Positions 1 through 5,262 of a stretch of DNA of 5,262 bases are shown here, piece by piece. Location: NCBI GenBank assembly GCA_947278105.1, contig CAMYOR010000083.1, forward strand, positions 1-5,262. Direction: 5' to 3'. The translations under genes were made by a program, and so were the position numbers. Position 1 is the first letter of the stretch. Each line of letters starts with the position of its first letter. The notes beneath the pieces were generated by a model. The model was not told the origin of the DNA, did not search any database, and saw only the letters and a list, made by a program, of their open reading frames with translations. The DNA comes from an uncultured Tissierellia bacterium (GTDB lineage: Bacteria; Bacillota; Clostridia; Tissierellales; Peptoniphilaceae).

Positions 1-371
1 AGATAATACTGATAGAGGGTGTGATAGGTGTGAACAATATAGGGGCCGGTGTGGCGGGCAATCCGCTCGACAAAGTTATAAGTGAAAAATTCACACTGGG
101 AGTGAATGATGTCCGGTTTCCATCGAATAATTTCATCAATGAAGGGGTCGACGATATTTAAGGAGGCGCGAATATCTGGATAGATATTAAAGGGCAGGGA
201 GCCAATCAGATAGGTATCGTCCACCTTATGAGAGTGAATGTCCGGGGAAAGGGTTAGAAGACGGACTTCATTTCCCGGACAAGATTCCAGCTGTTTTTTT
301 AGGTTGGTCACCGAGACCACAACCCCATTGATCTGCTTAGGGTTGAGGTCTGAGGTGAGTAAAATTTTCAT
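1..371 (-). CDS. Glycosyltransferase family 4 (GT-B fold), N-terminal part; diacylglycerol glucosyltransferase-like
   Basis: The gene starts at the ATG at 371-369 and runs off the window edge, leaving 123 complete codons with no stop. The protein opens with a short beta strand (MKILLTSDL), then INGVVVSVTNLKKQL at residues 14-28, the glycine-containing first loop and helix of GT-B enzymes. It continues with PDIIHSQCEF at 86-95 and VHTYHTLYQYY at 113-123. The last two resemble the PDIIHxQxEF and HTYHTxYxxY stretches of Bacillota GT4 enzymes such as 1,2-diacylglycerol 3-glucosyltransferases, which transfer a sugar from a nucleotide donor to membrane diacylglycerol. The nucleotide-binding C-terminal domain lies outside the window, so donor and acceptor are inferred. 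There is no signal peptide or membrane segment in the visible part; such enzymes are usually cytoplasmic or membrane-associated. The start overlaps the end of lon by 35 nt, suggesting co-transcription. The GT4 assignment is firm; the lipid-substrate assignment is tentative. Confidence 0.85.
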   Translation of the reverse strand, partial: MKILLTSDLNPKQINGVVVSVTNLKKQLESCPGNEVRLLTLSPDIHSHKVDDTYLIGSLPFNIYPDIRASLNIVDPFIDEIIRWKPDIIHSQCEFFTYNFVERIARHTGPYIVHTYHTLYQYY

Positions 372-2874
372 GGGGATTCCGTTCCTTCTCAATCTCTATG
401 GCTGAAGCAATCTTGTCGGCCCGGTTCTCATCCGCCGGGCGTTTTTCATATTTTTCTTCCTTACCGGGATGAAAGCCAATCAGCCCCTCCTCTTCCTCGG
501 GCTTAAAGACAATGACCTGCTCTTCTTTGATGGGCGGAAGGAGGGCTTCCCGGATGACTTCATCAATTTGCTCGACCGGGATAAAGTGCATCTCTTCGAT
601 GGCTTCCTTTTCAATTTCTTCCAGGTCCCTCATATTCTCTTTCGGAAGGATTACCGTGGTAATTCCATACCTCTTTGCGGCCAGGACCTTATCCCGGATG
701 CCGTCGACCCGAAGGACCCGTCCGGTCAGGGTGATTTCCCCGGTCATGGCCAGGGTATTTTTGACGGGACGGCTAGTCAGAGTGGAGACGAGGGCGGTCA
801 TTAAGGAGACGCCGGCGGAGGGGCCGTCTTTGGGAACTGCCCCTTCGGAAAGATGGACATGGAGGTCATAGAGGGTTAAAAAGCCCTTGGGAATGGCAAA
901 GCGGTCAGCATTGGCCCGGATATAGGAAACGGCAAGCTCGGCGGACTGCCTCATGACATCGCCCAGGGGCCCCGTCATAAAGAGGGTCCCCCGTCCATCC
1001 ATTTTGCTGGCTTCGACGGTCAGAAGTTCTCCCCCTGTCTGGGTCCAGGCGAGACCGTTGACCACGCCAATCCTGGGGATCTTCGCTCGGGGATCATCCA
1101 GATATTTTCTGGGGCCTAAAAAGTCCTGGAGGTTGTTCTCGGAAATGCGTACGGACTTCTGCCCCTCCACAACCTTGGCTGCGGCCTTCCGGCAAATCTT
1201 TCCTATCTGCCTCTCCAGCTCCCGAACCCCGGCTTCCCGGGTGTAATAGTGAATGATCTGTTCGATGACCTTGTCCGTGAACTGGACCTGACGGGCGTAG
1301 AGTCCGTTTTCTTTTTTCTGCTTTTTGACCAGAAAGTCCCGGGCGATCTGTTGCTTTTCGTAGTCCGTGTATCCGGGAATTTTAATCACTTCCATCCGGT
1401 CCAGGAGGGGGCCGGGAATGGTGGTGATGTCATTTGCGGTCGTGAGGAACATGGCTGAGGAAAGGTCGAAGGGGATCTCCAAGTATCGGTCCATAAAGCT
1501 GGAATTCTGCTCGGGATCCAAAACCTCCAGCAAGGCTGAGGCTGGATCTCCCCGGTAATCCGATCCGATTTTATCCACTTCGTCGAAAAGGAAAAGAGGG
1601 TTCATGGACTTGCACTTTGTCATCTGAGCAATAATGCGGCCCGGCATGGCACCCACGTAGGTTTTCCGATGTCCGCGGATTTCTGCCTCATCGGTCACGC
1701 CCCCCAGACGCATGGAAGTAAAATCTCTTTTCATGGCCCTGGCCATGGACTTTGCGATGGAGGTTTTGCCCACTCCCGGAGGGCCGGCCAGGCAGAGAAT
1801 CGAACCCTTAGAATCGCCTTTAAGCTTGCGGACGGCGATAAATTCCAGGATTCTCTCCTTGACTTCCTTGAGCCCGTAATGGTCTTCATCTAAGACCTTC
1901 CTGGCCCGGTCCATGTCAATGGCTTCTTTTTTATATTTTCCCCAGGGAAGGTCTAAAACGGTGTCCAGGTAGGTTCGGCTGACATTTAAATCGGGAGAAA
2001 CGGGCGAAAGATAGGATAGTTTATCGGCTTCCTTTAAAACCCACTCTTTGGAAGCCTTGGGCATATCCAGTTTCTTGATTTTTCCCCGGTAGTATTCTGC
2101 CAGGGAGGAGGGGTCATTCGAATTTTCCCTCTCCCCCAGTTCCGCCCGAATAATATCCATCTGCTCCTGGAGAAGAAAGTCCTTCTGAGACTGCTGCATC
2201 CGAAGCTGGGCTTCCTCTGTTATTTGTTTTTCCAGCATGGAAAGGCGGACCTGGAGGTCTAAACAGCCTTTACAGGTGACCATACGTTCATATAGGTCGA
2301 AGCATTCCAGAATGGACATGGCTTCGTCTTTGGTTAGATCCAGGTGAGAGGCCACTTCATCGGCCAAAAAGCCGGGGTTGTTTTCGAGAAGGTGGGTGGC
2401 TAAGATGGCTTCAGGGATTCCGCCTACCGTCTTAAAAAAGCTCATGGCCGAGGAGGAAAGGAGCCTTTGCATCAGGTCAAGGTCCGGGTCTCTCCTGACT
2501 TTAGTGGGGTCAAAGAGATATTCGATAACTTCGGCCTCGTGATAGGGTTCCTTGCGGATCAGACGGACCAACTTTCCCCGGGACTTGCCCTCTGCCAAAA
2601 ACTTTGCAGGCCCAGCCAAGACATTGAAGTTCTGGTGAAGCTTTACGATGGTTCCCAGGCTTTCGTAATCTTTCAGGGTGGGCTCTTCTACTGAGGGATC
2701 CTTCAGGGACAAAACAAGGGCGGCTTGGTCTTTTTCCATGCACCTTTTGGCAATTCTTTCCCATTCGGGAGTCTCCAAATCAAGGGTCAAGATCTGGTTA
2801 GGGAAAAGAACCGTGGACCGGGTAAAGAGAACCGGCATGAGCTTCTTTTCTTCAGTATAGTAATTGGGTAACAT
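337..2874 (-). CDS. lon: ATP-dependent Lon protease, LonA type, with a C-terminal extension
   Basis: This 845-residue protein is a cytoplasmic AAA+ serine protease that unfolds and degrades damaged and regulatory proteins as a homohexamer. Domains in order: Lon N-domain (about 10-120), helical and coiled region (about 180-300), AAA+ module (about 310-585) and protease domain (about 600-779). Visible motifs are Walker A GPPGVGKT (364-371), Walker B ending in D431-E432, sensor-1 N481, likely arginine finger R493 and sensor-2 R551 in GVRELER. The catalytic Ser686 sits in PKDGPSAG and the catalytic Lys729 lies 43 residues later, the spacing known from E. coli Lon. His672 and His674 precede the active serine as in other LonA proteins. 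The start is set by AAGGAGG 4 nt upstream. Oddities: the FPGM-type N-domain motif reads FPNQ, the lysine loop reads DGIRDK rather than GGxKEK, and a charged tail of about 66 residues follows the usual end, making it longer than E. coli (784) or B. subtilis (774) Lon. The 3' end overlaps the glycosyltransferase gene. Confidence 0.98.
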   Translation of the reverse strand: MLPNYYTEEKKLMPVLFTRSTVLFPNQILTLDLETPEWERIAKRCMEKDQAALVLSLKDPSVEEPTLKDYESLGTIVKLHQNFNVLAGPAKFLAEGKSRGKLVRLIRKEPYHEAEVIEYLFDPTKVRRDPDLDLMQRLLSSSAMSFFKTVGGIPEAILATHLLENNPGFLADEVASHLDLTKDEAMSILECFDLYERMVTCKGCLDLQVRLSMLEKQITEEAQLRMQQSQKDFLLQEQMDIIRAELGERENSNDPSSLAEYYRGKIKKLDMPKASKEWVLKEADKLSYLSPVSPDLNVSRTYLDTVLDLPWGKYKKEAIDMDRARKVLDEDHYGLKEVKERILEFIAVRKLKGDSKGSILCLAGPPGVGKTSIAKSMARAMKRDFTSMRLGGVTDEAEIRGHRKTYVGAMPGRIIAQMTKCKSMNPLFLFDEVDKIGSDYRGDPASALLEVLDPEQNSSFMDRYLEIPFDLSSAMFLTTANDITTIPGPLLDRMEVIKIPGYTDYEKQQIARDFLVKKQKKENGLYARQVQFTDKVIEQIIHYYTREAGVRELERQIGKICRKAAAKVVEGQKSVRISENNLQDFLGPRKYLDDPRAKIPRIGVVNGLAWTQTGGELLTVEASKMDGRGTLFMTGPLGDVMRQSAELAVSYIRANADRFAIPKGFLTLYDLHVHLSEGAVPKDGPSAGVSLMTALVSTLTSRPVKNTLAMTGEITLTGRVLRVDGIRDKVLAAKRYGITTVILPKENMRDLEEIEKEAIEEMHFIPVEQIDEVIREALLPPIKEEQVIVFKPEEEEGLIGFHPGKEEKYEKRPADENRADKIASAIEIEKERNPHENFTHLRPQP
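383..387 (-). promoter_or_regulatory. Probable ribosome binding site of the glycosyltransferase gene, inside lon
   Basis: AAGGA (minus strand, inside GAGAAGGAACGG) lies 11 nt before the ATG at 371. This spacing is somewhat long and the match is only five bases. The site sits within the last codons of lon, so ribosomes finishing lon pass over it. Translational coupling may therefore matter as much as this site. Confidence 0.45.
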
Positions 2875-2878
2875 AACT

Positions 2879-2885
2879 CCTCCTT
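2879..2885 (-). promoter_or_regulatory. Ribosome binding site of lon
   Basis: AAGGAGG on the minus strand, 4 nt before the ATG at 2874. It is a full match to the anti-Shine-Dalgarno sequence and decides the start in favour of this ATG over the in-frame Met at residue 13, which lies nearer the beginning of the conserved N-domain. Confidence 0.85.
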
Positions 2886-2887
2886 GG

Positions 2888-2918
2888 AAAAAGAAACCGC
2901 CTTGAATTCGGCTGTTTC
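2888..2918 (-). terminator. Hairpin plus U-run between clpX and lon: possible weak intrinsic terminator or attenuator
   Basis: On the minus strand GAAACAGCC (2918-2910) pairs with GGCGGTTTC (2901-2893) across an 8-nt loop, with a single internal A-G mismatch. Five T residues (2892-2888) follow directly, so the RNA would end in a U-run. The stem begins 4 nt after the clpX stop and the U-run ends just before the lon Shine-Dalgarno site. The pairing is only moderately GC-rich, so complete termination is unlikely; partial read-through or an RNA-processing or stabilising role for the clpPX message is equally possible. On the plus strand no T-run follows the stem, so the signal is oriented with these genes. 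Confidence 0.45.
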
Positions 2919-2922
2919 GACA

Positions 2923-4191
2923 CTATCGAACATGGAGCGGCATCATTTGCTGGCCGGGGATTTCCAGCTCGTTCTTTAAGATCGGCTGACAAGACCCTTC
3001 CACGGCCTCCTTGGTAATGAGGCACTGGCGAATCTCCGGGTTGCTGGGGACTTTAAACATAGGATCCCTTAAAATGGATTCCATAATGGAGCGGAGGCCC
3101 CGGGCCCCCATTTTTCTTTGAAAGGCTCGGTCAGCGATGGCATCCAAAGCTTCTTCGGTAAAACGAAGGTCCACTCCGTCCAATCGCATGAGCTCCTTGT
3201 ATTGGCGAACTAAGGCGTTTTTCGGCTCTAAAAGGATCCGCCGTAGGGTCCCGGCGGACAGCTCCTGAAGAGAAACCAGTATGGGCAGGCGGCCGATCAG
3301 CTCCGGGATCAGTCCAAACTTCATCAGGTCTTCAGGGATGGCCTTTTTTAAGAGCAAAGAAAGGTCATCGTCCGAAATTTCTCCCTTTTCCTGGTTGAAG
3401 CCAATCGGATTTTTATTCATTCTCTTCTGGACGACTTTTTCTAAGCCATCAAAGGCTCCCCCCACGATAAAGAGGATATTGGAGGTGTCAACCTCAATAA
3501 ATTCCTGTCTCGGGTGCTTCCGCCCCCCCTGAGGAGGGACGTTGGCCACGGTTCCTTCGACCAGCTTTAAAAGGGCTTGCTGGACGCCCTCGCCAGAGAC
3601 ATCCCTCGTAATGGAAGGATTCTCCGACTTTCGGGCGATTTTGTCGATTTCATCGATGTAAATGATCCCCCGTTCGGCCAGTTCCACGTCATAATCGGCG
3701 GCCTGGAGGAGCTTGAGAATAATATTTTCCACATCTTCTCCGACATAGCCGGCTTCTGTTAAGGTCGTCGCATCAGCGATGGCAAAGGGAACGTCTAAAA
3801 CCTTAGCCAGGGTCTGGGCCAGGAGGGTCTTTCCGGATCCGGTTGGGCCCACCAGGCAAATGTTGGATTTTTGAATTTCTACTTCGGACTGGGGAGCCCG
3901 AAAAATTCTTTTGTAATGGTTATAAACGGCGACAGAAAGGGTGATTTTTGCCTCTTCCTGTTCGACGACATAGTCATCGAGGGTCTTCTTGATCTCTTCC
4001 GGGGTGGGAAGCTTTTCACTGACTGGTTCCAGCCCCCGGGTTCGGGCTCTTTCCTCGACAATGGTTGAGCAGAGGCTGATGCATTCGTTGCAAATAAATA
4101 CCCCATCCGGGCCGGAAATCAGGCTCTTCACCTGGTCGGAGCTTTTTCCGCAGAAGGAGCACCGAACGGTTTCGTCTTTGTAATCCGCCAC
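2923..4191 (-). CDS. clpX: ClpX, ATP-dependent unfoldase subunit of the ClpXP protease
   Basis: This 422-residue protein is of normal family length. ClpX recognises substrates, unfolds them with ATP and threads them into ClpP in the cytoplasm. The N-terminal zinc-binding domain has four cysteines (C11, C14, C34, C37). The AAA+ module shows Walker A GPTGSGKT (115-122), the pore-1 loop GYVG (148-151), Walker B ending in D180-E181, the RKH pore loop (224-226), arginine finger R301 in LIGRLP, and sensor-2 GARGLR (362-367). The IGF loop that docks on ClpP is present at 263-265, consistent with the clpP gene 20 nt upstream. The start codon is GTG, chosen because the reading begins MADYKDE just before the first zinc ligand and GGAGG lies 4 nt upstream. 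One odd residue is Glu77, in YVVEQ where the family normally has YVIGQ. Stop is TAG. Confidence 0.98.
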   Translation of the reverse strand: MADYKDETVRCSFCGKSSDQVKSLISGPDGVFICNECISLCSTIVEERARTRGLEPVSEKLPTPEEIKKTLDDYVVEQEEAKITLSVAVYNHYKRIFRAPQSEVEIQKSNICLVGPTGSGKTLLAQTLAKVLDVPFAIADATTLTEAGYVGEDVENIILKLLQAADYDVELAERGIIYIDEIDKIARKSENPSITRDVSGEGVQQALLKLVEGTVANVPPQGGRKHPRQEFIEVDTSNILFIVGGAFDGLEKVVQKRMNKNPIGFNQEKGEISDDDLSLLLKKAIPEDLMKFGLIPELIGRLPILVSLQELSAGTLRRILLEPKNALVRQYKELMRLDGVDLRFTEEALDAIADRAFQRKMGARGLRSIMESILRDPMFKVPSNPEIRQCLITKEAVEGSCQPILKNELEIPGQQMMPLHVR

Positions 4192-4195
4192 TTCT

Positions 4196-4200
4196 CCTCC
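4196..4200 (-). promoter_or_regulatory. Ribosome binding site of clpX
   Basis: GGAGG on the minus strand, 4 nt before the GTG start, lies in the 20-nt gap after the clpP stop. The motif (GGAGGAG, then two bases, then the start codon) is the same arrangement as in front of lon. It supports the non-ATG start. Confidence 0.8.
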
Positions 4201-4211
4201 GATCCTTCCTA

Positions 4212-4793
4212 TTACATTGCTGTGATCACGCTGTCAATAAGCCCGTATTCTTTGGCTTCCTCGGCGGTCAGCCACCGGTCACGGTCGGTATCCAGAGCAA
4301 TTTTTTTGATGGTTTTCCCCGTGGCTTCGGCCAGGATCTCATTGATGCGCTTTTTTGTTTCGATGATTTTTTTCGCGGTAATTTCGACATCGGAGGCCAT
4401 GCCCTGGGCTCCGCCGGAGGGCTGGTGGATCATGATGTCGGAATTGGGAAGAGCAAACCTTTTGCCTTTTTTCCCAGCGGCCAGAAGAACCGCTCCCATT
4501 GAGGCGGCCATTCCCACACAGATGGTGGATACGTCCGACTTGATGTAGTTCATGGTGTCAAAGACAGCCAGGCCGGCAGTCACTTCCCCGCCAGGGGTGT
4601 TGATATAGAGCTGAATGTCTTTTTTGGGATCCTTGGATTCCAGATAGAGCAGCTGGGCTACGATAAGGTTTGCCATGTGGGTTTCAATTTCCCCGGTGAC
4701 AAAAATGATTCTTTCTTCTAAAAGGCGGGAGTAAATGTCATAGGCTCTCTCCCCCCGGTTCGTCTGTTCAATGACGGTTGGAATTAAAGGCAT
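4212..4793 (-). CDS. clpP: ClpP, proteolytic subunit of Clp protease
   Basis: This 193-residue serine peptidase (family S14) forms two stacked heptameric rings and degrades polypeptides delivered by ClpX or other Clp ATPases. The catalytic triad is visible: Ser98 in GMAASMG, His123 in MIHQPSGG, and Asp172 in DRDRW, with spacings matching E. coli ClpP. The oxyanion-hole glycines are in NTPGGEVTAG (65-74), where NSPGG is more usual. The N-terminus PLIPTVIEQTNRGERAYDI is the typical short leader and axial-loop sequence, so the ATG at 4793 is the real start; an in-frame TAG at 4808-4806 rules out an upstream start. It lies 42 nt after tig and 20 nt before clpX, which implies co-transcription. Its immediate ribosome binding site is poor (see the separate entry). 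Nothing suggests loss of activity. Confidence 0.98.
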   Translation of the reverse strand: MPLIPTVIEQTNRGERAYDIYSRLLEERIIFVTGEIETHMANLIVAQLLYLESKDPKKDIQLYINTPGGEVTAGLAVFDTMNYIKSDVSTICVGMAASMGAVLLAAGKKGKRFALPNSDIMIHQPSGGAQGMASDVEITAKKIIETKKRINEILAEATGKTIKKIALDTDRDRWLTAEEAKEYGLIDSVITAM

Positions 4794-4797
4794 ATTT

Positions 4798-4802
4798 CTC
4801 TC
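4798..4802 (-). promoter_or_regulatory. Weak ribosome binding site of clpP
   Basis: The only purine-rich stretch at a suitable distance is GAGAG, 4 nt before the ATG. A better GGAGG (4818-4814) lies 20 nt before the start, which is too far for normal use, and it can pair within a small hairpin. clpP translation may therefore depend on ribosomes arriving from tig. Confidence 0.35.
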
Positions 4803-4809
4803 TTTCTAT

Positions 4810-4831
4810 GGTTCCTCCGCCCTTGGAGACC
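4810..4831 (-). other. Small bulged hairpin in the tig-clpP gap
   Basis: On the minus strand GGTCTCC (4831-4825) can pair with GGAGGAACC (4818-4810) as GGT/ACC plus CTCC/GGAG with a two-base bulge, closing a 6-nt loop. No U-run follows, so it is not an intrinsic terminator. It includes the GGAGG motif upstream of clpP. It could be chance; only seven base pairs are involved. Confidence 0.25.
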
Positions 4832-4835
4832 CAAC

Positions 4836-5262
4836 TTATTGAGGTTCCTCGGGCGTTTTAGCTTCTTCGGGCTTTTCCAGATCTTCGGATTTTTCCGCTT
4901 CTCCGGATTCTTCAGATTCTTCAGGCATTTCTTTTGGATCGACGGCTTTGATGTTTTCCATCAAAAGGTCCAGGGCCTTTTTCTTTAAAAGGGTTTCTTT
5001 AAAGTAGGGGGCATCGCCAGATTCACGGACCTTCTTTACAAAAGCATCCAGGTCTTTGGCTCCATAGCGTTCGGCCATGGACAGGATCTCCTGGTCCAGC
5101 TCTTCTTCGGTCGCATCGATCTTCTCCTGCTCCACCAGACTCTGGAGGGCCAGATCCCCGCTGATCTTAAGCTGAGCCATGGGCTCAAACTGCTTGCGTA
5201 CGGACGCAAGGTCGGAGCCGATATATTCCATATATTGATCTAGGGTCAGGCCCATGGAGGAG
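4836..5262 (-). CDS. tig: Trigger factor, C-terminal part only (5' end outside the window)
   Basis: The reading frame is open to the window edge and ends in TAA at 4836. An ATG at 5255 is internal: the frame continues upstream of it (two Ser codons), and GLTLDQYMEYIG matches the middle of the trigger factor C-terminal domain, not a start. About 141 codons are visible. They cover part of the helical chaperone domain (through KALDLLMENIKAV), which cradles nascent chains at the ribosome exit tunnel. The ribosome-binding N-terminal domain and the FKBP-type prolyl isomerase domain are not in view. The protein ends in a low-complexity tail of about 35 residues with 13 Glu and several Ser, Pro and Lys, an acidic end seen in many Bacillota trigger factors. 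Its position just before clpP-clpX is the classical tig-clpPX arrangement, which supports the identification. Confidence 0.93.
   Translation of the reverse strand, partial: SSMGLTLDQYMEYIGSDLASVRKQFEPMAQLKISGDLALQSLVEQEKIDATEEELDQEILSMAERYGAKDLDAFVKKVRESGDAPYFKETLLKKKALDLLMENIKAVDPKEMPEESEESGEAEKSEDLEKPEEAKTPEEPQ

Noticed and set aside
469..804. Plus-strand reading frames of 60-119 codons opposite lon, clpX and clpP
   Set aside because: All lie antisense to strongly conserved genes, lack convincing ribosome binding sites and have no recognisable domains; they follow from codon bias on the other strand.
2508..2514. GGTCAAA, resembling half of a CtsR operator, with a second half-site (TTTGACC) at 1324-1330
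   Set aside because: CtsR sites are tandem GGTCAAA heptads separated by 3 nt and lie in promoters. These are single heptads deep inside lon and far apart, so they are most likely chance.
2510..2764. An 84-codon minus-strand reading frame inside the lon 5' region
   Set aside because: It lies in another frame of the well-supported lon gene, has no recognisable motif and resembles no family; it is a shadow frame.
4806..4809. A possible ATA start for clpP served by the upstream GGAGG
   Set aside because: The ATA is out of frame with clpP and an in-frame TAG sits at 4808-4806; the ATG at 4793 gives the exact expected ClpP N-terminus.
4836..5255. A complete 139-residue protein starting at the ATG at 5255
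   Set aside because: The frame is open upstream to the window edge and the sequence matches the interior of trigger factor, so the ATG is an internal Met of a truncated gene.
1..5262. CRISPR arrays, tRNA or rRNA genes, insertion sequences, phage genes or defence systems
   Set aside because: Nearly all bases are explained by five housekeeping-type genes with gaps of at most 48 nt; I saw no direct-repeat arrays, terminal inverted repeats, transposase motifs or cloverleaf-like sequence.

Overview
The window carries one tightly packed block of genes, all on the minus strand. In transcription order they are the 3' end of tig (trigger factor), clpP, clpX, lon and the 5' end of a family-4 glycosyltransferase gene. 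The tig-clpP-clpX-lon order, the AGGAGG-type ribosome binding sites, the C4 zinc-finger ClpX, the LonA-type protease and the lipid-glycosyltransferase-like last gene together suggest a Bacillota (Firmicutes) bacterium, most likely of the Clostridia. Base composition looks close to balanced. I cannot name a genus from this sequence.

Layout from high to low coordinates: tig (partial, 4836-5262) ends in a Glu-rich tail. A 42-nt gap with a small bulged hairpin leads to clpP (4212-4793). A 20-nt gap holding a strong Shine-Dalgarno site leads to clpX (2923-4191), which starts with GTG. A 48-nt gap holds a hairpin followed by a U-run, then the lon ribosome binding site and lon (337-2874). The end of lon overlaps the start of the glycosyltransferase gene (1-371, partial) by 35 nt. 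No gap is longer than 48 nt, so no sizeable noncoding stretch exists.

Functionally this is a protein-quality-control cluster. Trigger factor folds nascent chains at the ribosome, ClpX unfolds substrates and feeds them to the ClpP tetradecamer, and Lon is a second, self-contained ATP-dependent protease. The glycosyltransferase is functionally unrelated (probably membrane glycolipid or a similar glycoconjugate) and appears attached to the end of the operon, possibly by translational coupling.

I found no undescribed system here. The points worth a second look are the lon/glycosyltransferase overlap with a roughly 66-residue extension on Lon, several substitutions in otherwise conserved Lon and ClpX motifs, and the hairpin/U-run between clpX and lon that could lower lon expression relative to clpPX.
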